Assembly (NCBI RefSeq): GCF_000429065.1
Contig: NZ_AUBD01000008.1
Coordinates: 124,001-188,000, forward strand
DNA: 64,000 nt
Direction of reading: 5' to 3'
Source of the DNA: Silanimonas lenta DSM 16282
GTDB lineage: Bacteria > Pseudomonadota > Gammaproteobacteria > Xanthomonadales > Xanthomonadaceae
A program made the translations under genes and the position numbers. The notes under the pieces were generated by a model. That model saw only the letters and a program-made list of their open reading frames with translations. It had not been told where the DNA came from and did not search any database. Shown here in pieces: positions 1 through 8,365 of the stretch (positions are counted from its first letter, which is position 1; each line of letters starts with the position of its first letter).

Positions 1-40
1 GCGGCGCCGGTCACCACCTCGAGCGAAAGCCCCCCTGCCC

Positions 41-1867
41 TCATGCCGCCGCCGGCGCCTTCGCCGCCTCCGCGGCGATCCACTCGCGCACCCGGCGCTG
101 CAGCAGGCCGAGCGGCAGGGCTCCGCCCTTCAGCACCACGTCGTGGAAGCCGCGGATGTCGAAGCGCCCGCCCAGCGCGGCACGGGCCTCCTCGCGCAGT
201 TCGAGGATCGTGTTCATGCCGACCTTGTAGGCCAGGGCCTGGCCCGGCATCACCAGGTAGCGCTCGATCTCCGCCACCACGTCGGTCTGCGGCATGCCGG
301 TCTTCTCCACCATGTAGTCGATGGCCTGCTCGCGGCTCCAGCGCTTGTGGTGCAGGCCGGTGTCCACCACCAGGCGCACGGCGCGGAACATCTCGGCCTG
401 CAGGCGCCCCAGTTCGTCGAGCGGAGTGGGCTGGAAACCGGCCTCGGAGGCGAGGCGCTCGGCGTACAGGGCCCAGCCCTCGGCATAGGCGGTCACCGGC
501 AGCAGCTTGCGGAAGGTGGGTACGCCCTCGATGGTCTGCTGGATGGCGAGCTGGAAATGGTGGCCGGGGATGCCCTCGTGGTAGGCGAGCGTGCGCATGC
601 CGAACTTCGGGATCTCCTCGACACTGCGCAGGTTGGCGTAGAACACGCCGGGCCGCGAGCCGTCGAGCGCCGGCGGCTGGTAGTAGGCGCCGGGCGAGGT
701 CTTCTCCTTGAACGCGGGGATGCGCTCCACCTTCACCGGCTGCGTAGGCCGCAGATTGAACCAGGGGCCGAGGCCGGCGTCGATCTCGTCGATCATGGCC
801 TGGTAGTCGGCGAGGATCCGGGCGCGGCCCTCGTCGGTGTCCGGGTAGAGCTGGTCGGGCCGGGTGGCGATCGCGCGCACGCGCTCGCCGATGCTGCCCT
901 CCTCCAGCCCCTCGCCGCGCAGGATGGCATCCATCTCGGCCTCGATGCGCGCCACCTCGCGCAGGCCGAGCTCGTGCACCGCGTCCGGCGTCATGTCGGT
1001 GGTGGTGTGCAGGCGCACCATGTGGCGGTAGAAGGCCTCGCCATCCGGCAGGGCCCAGACGCCGTGGTTGCCGCGGGTCTTCGGCAGCAGGCCACGGTAA
1101 TAGTCGATCCAGCCCTGGTAGGCCGGGTAGACCGCCTCGCGGATCACCCGTTCGGCCTCGGCCAGCAGCCGCGCCTGCTCCGTCTCCGGGACCGGATCGG
1201 CCGCCTTCGGCAGTTTCTCGGCGAGCGTGGTGTAGAGGATGTTCTGCGTCGGCTCGGTGGCGACGAAGGCCTCCATCTCGGCGGTCACCTTCTCCACCAC
1301 GAAGGTGGGCGGCAGGATGCCGAGCGCCTCGCGCTTTTCCAGCCCTTCCCTCACCTCGGCGGCCACCCGCGGGATCTCGCGCAGGCGCGAGAGGTAGGCC
1401 TCGGCGCCGGAGCGCCCGTCGATGCGGTGCTGCGAGGCCATGAAGCTCGGCAGGCTGCTCTGGATGCCGAACAGCTGGTTCAGCGGATAGGAGTGGTAGC
1501 GGAAGCGCTCGCCATCCAGCTGCACCTGCAGGAAGGCCTCGAGCGCGTCGTAGCTCAGGGGGTCGGCCAGCGAATCGCGGTCGTAACGCCGCAGGGTGTC
1601 CAGCGCCTCGCGAAGCCGGGCGTACTGCGCATCGGCCCTGGCCTCGGAATAATCGTCGAGCTTCCCGGCCGTCCAGTCGGCCCAGGCCGGCAGCAGGCCA
1701 AGCCCGGAGATCAGCTGCGGGCTCTCCAGCGCGAAGCCGAGGAAGGTGCGCTCGTAGAAGATGCGGATGTGCAGCGGCTTGAAGTACAGGCTGTGCAGCA
1801 CGAACAGCAGCAGCGCCAGCAAGGACAGCAGCGCGGCGCGCAGGCTCCAACGGAACAACCGGGCCAT
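41..1867 (-). CDS. DUF885 family membrane-anchored metallohydrolase (peptidase-like)
   Basis: Encodes 608 residues. A hydrophobic segment at about residues 10-30 follows an Arg-rich start, so the protein is probably anchored in the inner membrane with the bulk in the periplasm. The metal site HEGIPGHH lies at residues 430-437 and matches the conserved motif of DUF885 proteins, a family related to zinc peptidases. The substrate is not known. The ATG start is supported by a strong GGGGGAG Shine-Dalgarno eight bases upstream. The gene is divergent from rlmJ across only 69 bp, and its 3' end lies 40 bp from the window edge. The length is normal for the family. The family call is firm; peptidase activity is inferred from the family. 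Confidence 0.85.
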   Translation of the reverse strand: MARLFRWSLRAALLSLLALLLFVLHSLYFKPLHIRIFYERTFLGFALESPQLISGLGLLPAWADWTAGKLDDYSEARADAQYARLREALDTLRRYDRDSLADPLSYDALEAFLQVQLDGERFRYHSYPLNQLFGIQSSLPSFMASQHRIDGRSGAEAYLSRLREIPRVAAEVREGLEKREALGILPPTFVVEKVTAEMEAFVATEPTQNILYTTLAEKLPKAADPVPETEQARLLAEAERVIREAVYPAYQGWIDYYRGLLPKTRGNHGVWALPDGEAFYRHMVRLHTTTDMTPDAVHELGLREVARIEAEMDAILRGEGLEEGSIGERVRAIATRPDQLYPDTDEGRARILADYQAMIDEIDAGLGPWFNLRPTQPVKVERIPAFKEKTSPGAYYQPPALDGSRPGVFYANLRSVEEIPKFGMRTLAYHEGIPGHHFQLAIQQTIEGVPTFRKLLPVTAYAEGWALYAERLASEAGFQPTPLDELGRLQAEMFRAVRLVVDTGLHHKRWSREQAIDYMVEKTGMPQTDVVAEIERYLVMPGQALAYKVGMNTILELREEARAALGGRFDIRGFHDVVLKGGALPLGLLQRRVREWIAAEAAKAPAAA

Positions 1868-1936
1868 GGATGTCTCCCCCAGGGTGAAGGCCCGATGCTA
1901 GCGCGGCCGGGGCCGGCCGGACGCTAGACTTTCGTC

Positions 1937-2779
1937 ATGAATTACCGCCACGCCTTCCATGCCGGCAACCACGCCGATGTCCTCAAGCACGTGGTGCTGC
2001 TGGCCTGGCTCGACCGGCTGCTGGCCAAGGAGACACCGGCCTTCGTGCTGGACACCCACGGCGGGCGCGGCGAATACGCCCTCGACGACGGCAGCGCCGC
2101 CCGCACCGGCGAGGCGGCAGCCGGCATCGGCCGGCTCTGGGGCCTGCACGGCCTGCCGGCCGCCGTCGAGCGGCTCTGCACCGCGGTGCGGGCCTTCAAC
2201 GGCGCTGGCGAACTGCGGCACTACCCCGGCTCGCCGCGCCTCACCCTTGCCGCGCTGCGGCCGCAGGACCGGCTCGCCGCCTGCGAGCTGCACCCCGAGG
2301 AGGCCGCGGCCCTGAGGGCGGCACTGGCCGGCGATCCGCGCGCCGCCGTGCATGCCCGCGACGGCTACGAGGCGGCGCGCGCCCTGCTGCCGCCGAAGGA
2401 GAAGCGCGGCCTCGTACTCATCGACCCACCCTACGAGGCCCAGGAGGCCGAGTACCCGCGGGTGCTCGAGGCCGTGGCCACCGCCCTGTCGCGCTGGCCC
2501 ACCGCCGGTGTGGCGGTGTGGTATCCGATCAAGCAACGGCGCAGCCTGCACGGCTTCCTGCGCGAGGCCACTGCCCTCGCCCCGCGTGGCCTGCTCTGCG
2601 CCGAACTGCTGGTGCGGCCCGACGACTCGCCGTTGCGGCTCAATGGCAGCGGCATGCTGTGCTTCCACCCGCCGTGGAAGCTGGACGAGACCCTGGCCCC
2701 GGCCCTGCCGGTACTGGCCCGGCGGCTCGGCGAGCAGCGGCCCTCGCACCGACTGGAGTGGCTGCGCCCGCTGCCCTGA
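1937..2779 (+). CDS. rlmJ: 23S rRNA (adenine-2030 N6)-methyltransferase RlmJ
   Basis: Encodes 280 residues, the usual RlmJ length. The N-terminus MNYRHAFHAGNHADVLKH is the family signature, and the SAM-dependent N6-adenine catalytic motif DPPY sits at residues 163-166. The enzyme methylates A2030 of 23S rRNA in the cytoplasm. No Shine-Dalgarno precedes the ATG. A TAGACT sequence ends seven bases before it, so the transcript could be leaderless (inference). The upstream region is shared with the divergent DUF885 gene. The next gene, a diguanylate cyclase, starts 89 bp downstream on the same strand and may be cotranscribed. Confidence 0.95.
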   Translation: MNYRHAFHAGNHADVLKHVVLLAWLDRLLAKETPAFVLDTHGGRGEYALDDGSAARTGEAAAGIGRLWGLHGLPAAVERLCTAVRAFNGAGELRHYPGSPRLTLAALRPQDRLAACELHPEEAAALRAALAGDPRAAVHARDGYEAARALLPPKEKRGLVLIDPPYEAQEAEYPRVLEAVATALSRWPTAGVAVWYPIKQRRSLHGFLREATALAPRGLLCAELLVRPDDSPLRLNGSGMLCFHPPWKLDETLAPALPVLARRLGEQRPSHRLEWLRPLP

Positions 2780-2868
2780 GCGCATTCCCCGCCCCGGCTC
2801 CGCCCCCGCCCCTTGCAGGCAGCCGCCCCGGCGGCAATGCTGGTGCTCCCTTCCGGCCCCGAGTGCCC

Positions 2869-4152
2869 ATGAGCCCCGCCCCGCTGCCGCAGCGCGTCCT
2901 GGTCGTCGAGAACTCCCGCAGCTATGGCGGCATGCTGGCCGAGGCGATCGAGGGCGGGCTGCACCTGCCGGTGGCGCTGGCCCGCACCCTGGCCGAGGCC
3001 GAGGCCGCACTCGCCGCCCACCCCGACCTGTTCCTCGTACTGAGCGGGCTGGTCCTGCCCGATGCCGGCCCCGACGCCATCGTCGAGCGCCTCGCCGCCA
3101 GCGGCCTGCCCCTGGTGCTGGTGAGCGGCACCTACGACGAGGGCCTGCGCGAACGCATGCTCGGCCGCGGCGTGGTCGACTACGTCATCAAGAGCACCCC
3201 AGGGCATCTCGACTACCTGCGCTGGATCGTGCAGCGCCTCGACCGCAACCGCCGCATCGCCGCCCTGGTGGTCGACGACTCGCCCTCGGCGCGGCTGATG
3301 GTGGCCGAACTGCTCTCCTCCTACGGCTTCCGCGTGCTGCTCGCCGGTAGCGGCGAGCAGGCCCTGGCCGCCATCGAGCAGGACCCCGGCATCCGCCTCG
3401 TCATCACCGACCACGAGATGCCGGGCATGAGCGGCGTGGAGCTCACCGCCCGGCTGCGCGGGGCCCTGAGCCGCGACCGGCTCGCCATCATCGGCGTGAG
3501 CGGCGCCAGCAAGGGCGATCTCGTGGCCCGCTTCCTCAAGAACGGCGCCAACGACTTCCTGCACAAGCCCTTCTCGCGCGAGGAATTCTTCTGCCGGGTC
3601 TCGCAGAACGTCGACAACCTCGATCTCATCGGCACCCTGCAGGACCTCGCCACCAAGGACTTCCTCACCGGCCTGCCCAACCGCCGCCACTTCTTCGAGA
3701 TGGCCGGAAAGCGCCTCGAGGCCCTGCGCAACGAGGGCCGTGGCCTTGCCGTGGCCACCCTCGACATCGACCACTTCAAGAAGATCAACGACACCTTCGG
3801 CCACGACGGTGGCGACATCGCCCTCAAGGCCGTGGCCCGTGCCCTCGCCGAACACGCAAGGCCGGGCGATCTGTACGCCCGCTTCGGTGGCGAGGAGTTC
3901 GTGCTGCTCGCCCCCGGCCTCGATGCCGAGACTGCGTGGAGCTACTTCGAAGGACTGCGCGCACGCATCGAGGGCGTGGCCATCGACCTGCCCGACGGCC
4001 AGCGCATCGGCGCCACGACCAGCATCGGCGTCTGCGTCTCGCCGGCGGCGGGCGAGGAACTGCATGCCCTGCTCGGCGAATCCGACCGCATGCTCTACAT
4101 GGCCAAGGCCGGCGGGCGGAACCGGGTGGAGATGGCGGCCGCCGAGGCCTGA
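2869..4152 (+). CDS. Tandem-receiver GGDEF response regulator (diguanylate cyclase)
   Basis: Encodes 427 residues: receiver 1 (about 8-125), receiver 2 (about 135-250) and a GGDEF domain (about 260-420). GGEEF at residues 340-344 is an accepted active-site variant. RPGD at 331-334 is an intact RxxD inhibitory site, so c-di-GMP synthesis with product feedback is likely. Receiver 2 keeps the phosphoacceptor Asp181 and the later Lys in HKPF. Receiver 1 has Ser59 where the phospho-Asp belongs, and Glu-Asn replaces its acidic pair. The first domain is therefore a pseudo-receiver. The start at 2869 was chosen because the coding match begins there; the frame is open further upstream but runs back over rlmJ. 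The layout resembles PleD. No cognate kinase is nearby. Confidence 0.9.
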   Translation: MSPAPLPQRVLVVENSRSYGGMLAEAIEGGLHLPVALARTLAEAEAALAAHPDLFLVLSGLVLPDAGPDAIVERLAASGLPLVLVSGTYDEGLRERMLGRGVVDYVIKSTPGHLDYLRWIVQRLDRNRRIAALVVDDSPSARLMVAELLSSYGFRVLLAGSGEQALAAIEQDPGIRLVITDHEMPGMSGVELTARLRGALSRDRLAIIGVSGASKGDLVARFLKNGANDFLHKPFSREEFFCRVSQNVDNLDLIGTLQDLATKDFLTGLPNRRHFFEMAGKRLEALRNEGRGLAVATLDIDHFKKINDTFGHDGGDIALKAVARALAEHARPGDLYARFGGEEFVLLAPGLDAETAWSYFEGLRARIEGVAIDLPDGQRIGATTSIGVCVSPAAGEELHALLGESDRMLYMAKAGGRNRVEMAAAEA

Positions 4153-4218
4153 GCCGGACGCCGGCAGGCGAAGCCCACGGCGAATGCACCGGGCCGGCCT
4201 TCCCGGCTCCAGAACGAG

Positions 4219-4248
4219 GAAACCCGCCTTGCGGCGGGTTTCTTCTTC
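4219..4248. terminator. Bidirectional rho-independent terminator
   Basis: An 8-bp perfect stem (AACCCGCC / GGCGGGTT, loop TTGC) is followed by TCTTCTTC on the plus strand. It lies between the convergent 3' ends of the diguanylate cyclase gene and pnp. The T-rich tail favours plus-strand termination; the minus-strand tail also begins with T residues. Confidence 0.8.
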
Positions 4249-4273
4249 GCGAATCCGTGGCAGAGCGGAGGGT

Positions 4274-6376
4274 TTAGACGCCCTCGCCCTCGGCCACGGC
4301 CTTGATCGACAGGCGGATGCGGCCCTGCTTGTCGACCTCCAGCACCTTCACGCTCACCACATCGCCTTCCTTGAGCTTGTCGCTGACCTTCTCGACGCGC
4401 TCGTCGGAGATCTGCGAGATGTGCACGAGGCCGTCCTTGCCCGGGGCGATGGTCACGAAGGCGCCGAAGTCCATGATCTTGGCCACCTTGCCCTCGTAGA
4501 TCCTGCCCGGCTCCACGTCCGAGGTGATCTGCTCGATGCGCGCCTTCGCGGCCTGGGCGGCGGCGGCATTCACCGAGGCGATGACGATGGTGCCATCGTC
4601 CTGGATGTCGATCTGGGTGCCGGTTTCCTTGGTGATGGCCTGGATGGTCGAGCCGCCCTTGCCGATCACCTCGCGGATCTTGTCCGGGTGGATCTTCATG
4701 GTGAGCAGGCGCGGGGCGTACTCCGAGAGCTCGGCACGCGGCGCGTCCAGGGCCTTGGCCATCTCGCCGAGGATGTGCAGGCGCCCGGCCTTGGCCTGGG
4801 TGAGGGCGATCCTCATGATCTCCTCGGTGATGCCCTCGATCTTGATGTCCATCTGCAGGGCGGAGATGCCGGTGGCGGTGCCGGCCACCTTGAAGTCCAT
4901 GTCGCCGAGGTGGTCCTCGTCACCGAGGATGTCAGAGAGCACCACGAACTGGTCGCCTTCCTTCACCAGGCCCATGGCGATGCCCGCCACCGGGGCCTTG
5001 AGCGGGATGCCGGCATCCATCATCGCCAGCGAGGAGCCGCAGACCGAAGCCATCGAGGACGAACCGTTCGACTCGGTGATCTCCGACACCGCGCGGATGG
5101 TGTAAGGGAAGCTCTCCATGTCCGGCATCACCGCCATCACGCCGCGCTTGGCGAGGCGGCCATGACCGATCTCGCGGCGCTTCGGACCCATCAGGCGGCC
5201 GGCTTCGCCCACCGAATAGGGCGGGAAGTTGTAGTGGAACAGGAAGTGCTCCTTCGACTCGCCCTCGGCCGCATCGATGATCTGGCCGTCACGGGCAGTG
5301 CCGAGCGTGGCCACCACGAGGGCCTGGGTCTCGCCGCGGGTGAACAGGGCCGAGCCATGCACGCGCGGCAGCACGCCCACCTTGCAGGTGATCGGGCGCA
5401 CGGCGTCGAGGGCGCGGCCGTCGATGCGCACCTTGGTGGTGAGCACCGCCTGGCGCATGGTCTGGTATTCCAGCTCGCCGAACTCCTTGGCGGCCTCGGC
5501 GGCCGACCAGCCGTTGGCCTCGATCTGCGGCGCCAGGGCGGCCATCACGTCCTTCTTCAGGGCGGCGATGGCATCGCGGCGCTGCAGCTTGTCGGTGATG
5601 CGGAAGGCCTCGGCGAGGCGGCCACCCACCGCCTCCTTGAGCGCGGCCACCAGGGCCTCGTTGCGCGGCGGCGGCACGAACTCGCCCCAGTCCTTGCGGC
5701 CGGCCTCGGCCACCAGTTCGTTGATGGCCTGGATGACGGTGCGGCCGGCGTTGTGGCCGAAGGTCACGGCGCCCAGCATCACCTCTTCCGAGAGCAGCTT
5801 GGCTTCCGACTCCACCATCAGCACCGCGTTCTGGGTGCCGGCAACGACCAGCTCGAGCTCCGAGGACTTGAGCTGGGTGGTCGTCGGGTTGAGGACGTAC
5901 TGGCCGTTGATGTAACCGACCTTGGCGGCGCCGATCGGGCCGGCGAAGGGAATGCCCGAGAGCGCCAGGGCCGCCGAGGCGCCGATCATGGCCGGGATGT
6001 CGCCCTCCACCTCCGGGTTCAGCGAGACCACGGTGGCGATCACCTGCACTTCGTTGCGGAAGCCTTCCGGGAACAGCGGGCGGATCGGACGGTCGATCAG
6101 CCGCGACACCAGGGTCTCGCGCTCGGTCTGGCGGCCTTCGCGCTTGAAGAAGCCGCCGGGGATGCGGCCACCGGCGTAGAACTTCTCCTGGTAGTCCACC
6201 GTGAGCGGGAAGAAGTCCATGCCCTCACGCACGGTCTTGTTGCCCACCACGGTCACGAGGACGACGGTATCCGCCATCTTGACGAGGACGGCACCGCTGG
6301 CCTGACGGGCGATCTCGCCCGTTTCCAGCGTCACTTCGTGCTGGCCGTACTGGAAGGTCTTGGTGAATTTCGCCAC
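4274..6376 (-). CDS. pnp: Polyribonucleotide nucleotidyltransferase (PNPase)
   Basis: Encodes 700 residues, the normal length. PNPase is the phosphorolytic 3'-5' exoribonuclease of the degradosome. The order is RNase PH domain 1, helical linker, RNase PH domain 2, KH domain with GxxG loop (GKGG) and a C-terminal S1 domain. The frame extends upstream without a family match. The family N-terminus ([11 protein letters not shown]) points to a GTG start at 6376, with AGAGAG as a modest ribosome site. It lies downstream of rpsO, with a hairpin terminator between, as in E. coli where both read-through and separate pnp transcription occur. The leader from the rpsO hairpin to the GTG would be the expected target of RNase III or PNPase autoregulation (known in E. 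coli, inferred here). Confidence 0.97.
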   Translation of the reverse strand: MAKFTKTFQYGQHEVTLETGEIARQASGAVLVKMADTVVLVTVVGNKTVREGMDFFPLTVDYQEKFYAGGRIPGGFFKREGRQTERETLVSRLIDRPIRPLFPEGFRNEVQVIATVVSLNPEVEGDIPAMIGASAALALSGIPFAGPIGAAKVGYINGQYVLNPTTTQLKSSELELVVAGTQNAVLMVESEAKLLSEEVMLGAVTFGHNAGRTVIQAINELVAEAGRKDWGEFVPPPRNEALVAALKEAVGGRLAEAFRITDKLQRRDAIAALKKDVMAALAPQIEANGWSAAEAAKEFGELEYQTMRQAVLTTKVRIDGRALDAVRPITCKVGVLPRVHGSALFTRGETQALVVATLGTARDGQIIDAAEGESKEHFLFHYNFPPYSVGEAGRLMGPKRREIGHGRLAKRGVMAVMPDMESFPYTIRAVSEITESNGSSSMASVCGSSLAMMDAGIPLKAPVAGIAMGLVKEGDQFVVLSDILGDEDHLGDMDFKVAGTATGISALQMDIKIEGITEEIMRIALTQAKAGRLHILGEMAKALDAPRAELSEYAPRLLTMKIHPDKIREVIGKGGSTIQAITKETGTQIDIQDDGTIVIASVNAAAAQAAKARIEQITSDVEPGRIYEGKVAKIMDFGAFVTIAPGKDGLVHISQISDERVEKVSDKLKEGDVVSVKVLEVDKQGRIRLSIKAVAEGEGV

Positions 6377-6473
6377 GTTCTGCTCTCTGGTTGTCTTTCG
6401 TCCAATCCGGCCGGCGGCCCCTGCCGCCAGGCTCGGTTGCCGCGTCGCCACGGCGCGGGGCACGAGGGCCCCC

Positions 6474-6504
6474 AAAAGCAGCGCGGCGCATTTCTGCGCC
6501 GCGC
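6474..6504 (-). terminator. rpsO-pnp intercistronic terminator hairpin
   Basis: On the minus strand a 10-bp perfect stem (GCGCGGCGCA / TGCGCCGCGC, loop GAAA) starts 11 bases after the rpsO stop and is followed by TGCTTTTG. The short T tract suggests incomplete termination, so some transcripts would continue into pnp. A GNRA tetraloop closes the stem. Confidence 0.75.
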
Positions 6505-6514
6505 GGGGTGCCAC

Positions 6515-6775
6515 TTAACGACGGAGGCCGAGGCGCTCGATCAGCGTCTTGTAGCGCTCCATGTCCTTGTCCTTCAGGTAGGCCAGCAGGCGGCGGCGCG
6601 CATTCACCATCTTGAGGAGGCCGCGGCGGCTGTGGTGGTCCTGCTTGTGGGTCTTGAAGTGCTCGGTCAGCTGCTCGATGCGGGCCGACAGCAGGGCGAC
6701 CTGGACTTCCGGCGAACCGGTGTCGTTGGCGCCGCGCTTGAATTCGTTGATGATCTTGGAAGAATCGATGCTCAT
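6515..6775 (-). CDS. rpsO: 30S ribosomal protein S15
   Basis: Encodes 86 residues matching S15 throughout: the N-terminal helix, the [14 protein letters not shown] segment and the DHHSRRGL 16S rRNA-binding region. S15 is a primary 16S binder that nucleates the platform of the small subunit. The ATG at 6775 gives the standard N-terminus (MSIDSSKI). A clear promoter lies about 110 bp upstream. The leader carries a 7-bp inverted repeat abutting the start codon and a 14-codon upstream frame, which together suggest translational autoregulation by S15 as known in several bacteria. Confidence 0.97.
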   Translation of the reverse strand: MSIDSSKIINEFKRGANDTGSPEVQVALLSARIEQLTEHFKTHKQDHHSRRGLLKMVNARRRLLAYLKDKDMERYKTLIERLGLRR

Positions 6776-6816
6776 GGACGTTCTCGTGATGCGGACGACG
6801 CAGGAACGTCGCTCAT
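6772..6816 (-). CDS. Possible 14-codon leader peptide overlapping rpsO start
   Basis: An ATG at 6816 opens a frame reading [14 protein letters not shown], whose TGA overlaps the rpsO ATG as ATGA. The sequence CGTCCATGAGC occurs at both starts, so the frame could be a duplication of the rpsO start region. No good ribosome site precedes it, so translation is uncertain. Confidence 0.25.
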   Translation of the reverse strand: MSDVPASSASRERP

Positions 6817-6883
6817 GGACGCACCGCGTTCGTCGCCGGTGGGTGGGAATGCCCCGAAGAATGCCCCGAAATGGGGCGCGCGG

Positions 6884-6912
6884 ATTGTACGCCCCGAGGG
6901 CGCTCCGAACAA
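6884..6912 (-). promoter_or_regulatory. Sigma-70 promoter for rpsO
   Basis: On the minus strand TTGTTC (-35, 6912-6907) and TACAAT (-10, 6889-6884) are separated by exactly 17 bp. The predicted start of transcription, near 6877, gives a leader of roughly 100 nt to rpsO. The leader also contains a tandem AATGCCCCGAA repeat at 6848-6858 and 6860-6870. Confidence 0.8.
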
Positions 6913-6962
6913 GTTCTTCACATCCCCGGGGCGCTCCGCCGTTCAGGCGGGGCGCGGCGTCT

Positions 6963-7898
6963 TCACGCCGCGTCGGGCTGCCCTGCCGCCCAGCGGAACA
7001 GGCGCTGCGGATGCAGCACGCCATCCCGCCCCTCCGCCAGCCCGAGCACGCGGCCGCTGGGCGCATAGGCGGCCACCAGGCCATTGGCTGCCGCGAGCCC
7101 GGCCAGGCTCTGGCCATGGCCGAGGCGCAGGGCCTGGGCCTCGGTGAGCACGACGCGCGGCCAGTCGACCAGCGCCGCCTCCACCGGCATCAGCAGGCTG
7201 TCGAGCGCCGCGAGCCCGGGTTCGCTGGCCTGGTCGATCGCCTCGATCTCCTCCAGCGTGTACATGCGCGGGCTGCGGAAAGGCTCGGCCCAGAGCCGCC
7301 GCAGGGCCACCACGTGCGCCCCGCAACCGAGGTCCTCGCCGATGTCGCGCACCAGGCTGCGCACATAGGTACCCGGGCCGCAGGTGATGCGCAGGCGCAG
7401 CGAGGCGCCGGTCACCGACAGCAGCTCCAGGGCATGGACCTCGACCTCGCGCTCCGGCACCTCCACCCGCTCGCCGCGGCGGGCCTTGGCATACAGCGGC
7501 TCGCCGCCCTGCTTGAGCGCCGAATAGACCGGCGGCCGCTGGCGGATGCGGCCGACGTAGCGCTTCAGCACCCGCTCGACGGCATGGGCGTCCAGCAGCG
7601 GCACCTCACGCTGGCGCAGCACCTCGCCATCGGCATCGTCGGTATCGGTCACGGTGCCCAGCCGCGCCTCGGTCTCGTAGGCCTTGCGGGCGCCGAGCAG
7701 CAGCCCGGCCACCTTGGTCGCCTCGCCGAAGCAGACCGGCAGCAGGCCGGTGGCCAGCGGATCGAGGCTGCCGGTGTGCCCGGCCTTCTCGGCGCGGTAG
7801 TGGCGGCGCACCCGTTGCAGGGCGGCGTTCGAGCTCATGCCTGCCGGCTTGTCCAGCAAGAGCAGGCCATCGACGGGACGGAAGGGAAGACGCGGCAT
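6963..7898 (-). CDS. truB: tRNA pseudouridine-55 synthase TruB
   Basis: Encodes 311 residues. The enzyme makes pseudouridine 55 in the T-loop of tRNAs. The catalytic Asp46 lies in GHTGSLDP, the hallmark of the TruB family. The C-terminal PUA-like region is present, so the protein is full length. It sits between rbfA and rpsO in the conserved nusA-infB cluster. The 41-bp gap to rbfA contains a very stable UUCG-type hairpin. Confidence 0.96.
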   Translation of the reverse strand: MPRLPFRPVDGLLLLDKPAGMSSNAALQRVRRHYRAEKAGHTGSLDPLATGLLPVCFGEATKVAGLLLGARKAYETEARLGTVTDTDDADGEVLRQREVPLLDAHAVERVLKRYVGRIRQRPPVYSALKQGGEPLYAKARRGERVEVPEREVEVHALELLSVTGASLRLRITCGPGTYVRSLVRDIGEDLGCGAHVVALRRLWAEPFRSPRMYTLEEIEAIDQASEPGLAALDSLLMPVEAALVDWPRVVLTEAQALRLGHGQSLAGLAAANGLVAAYAPSGRVLGLAEGRDGVLHPQRLFRWAAGQPDAA

Positions 7899-7917
7899 GG
7901 AAGATCGGTTCCCGGCG

Positions 7918-7937
7918 CGGCGCCCGAAGGGCGCCGG
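7918..7937 (-). other. UUCG hairpin between rbfA and truB
   Basis: Immediately after the rbfA stop the minus strand holds CGGCGCCC-TTC-GGGCGCCG, an 8-bp perfect stem that can close as a C(UUCG)G tetraloop. No T tract follows, so it is more likely an mRNA stabiliser or processing barrier than a terminator. Coordinates are good to a few bases. Confidence 0.6.
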
Positions 7938-7939
7938 GC

Positions 7940-8362
7940 TCAGTCGGCGGACGGATCCGCCGGCGCGCTGCCGGCAGGGTCCGCGCCCTCTGCGCCATCC
8001 CCACGGACGGCGTCACGGCGCGCGGCCTCGCGCAGCAGCTGGTCGATGCGCTCGCCGCGGTCGACGGAGGCATCGTAGTGGAAATGCAGCTCGGGCACCT
8101 GGCGGATGCGCAGCATGCGCCCGAGCTGCTGGCGGAAGCCCCGGGCAAGCTCGTTGAGCGCCCGCACCACCTCGCCCGAACGCTCGGCCTGCAAGGCCGT
8201 CACGTAGACCCTGGCATGGGCAAGATCGCGGGTGATCTCGACGTCGGAGACCGAGGCCGAGGGCAGCGAGTGCTCGCGTACCGCCTCGTGCACCAGCACG
8301 CCCAGCTCACGGCGGAACTGGGCGGAGAGGCGGTCGGTACGCGAGAAGGAACGCTTGGGCAT
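7940..8362 (-). CDS. rbfA: 30S ribosome-binding factor RbfA
   Basis: Encodes 140 residues. RbfA is a KH-fold factor needed for late 30S maturation and cold adaptation. The N-terminus ([20 protein letters not shown]) and the [15 protein letters not shown] strand are typical. The C-terminal 25 residues are an acidic, Pro/Ala-rich tail beyond the folded core. It starts three bases after the infB stop, indicating tight coupling. Confidence 0.95.
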   Translation of the reverse strand: MPKRSFSRTDRLSAQFRRELGVLVHEAVREHSLPSASVSDVEITRDLAHARVYVTALQAERSGEVVRALNELARGFRQQLGRMLRIRQVPELHFHYDASVDRGERIDQLLREAARRDAVRGDGAEGADPAGSAPADPSAD

Positions 8363-8365
8363 GGC

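Noticed and set aside
143-1927. A 594-codon open frame on the plus strand
   Set aside because: It is antisense to the DUF885 gene, with His/Gly/Val-rich composition typical of a GC-rich shadow, no homology and no ribosome site.
2518-2868. N-terminal extension of the diguanylate cyclase gene
   Set aside because: The frame is open but overlaps rlmJ, is Pro/Ala/Arg-rich and precedes the first receiver strand; the ATG at 2869 fits the domain start.
3740-7147. A 1135-codon open frame on the plus strand across pnp and rpsO
   Set aside because: It runs antisense to pnp, rpsO and part of truB. Composition is repetitive and it crosses terminators; it is a shadow frame.
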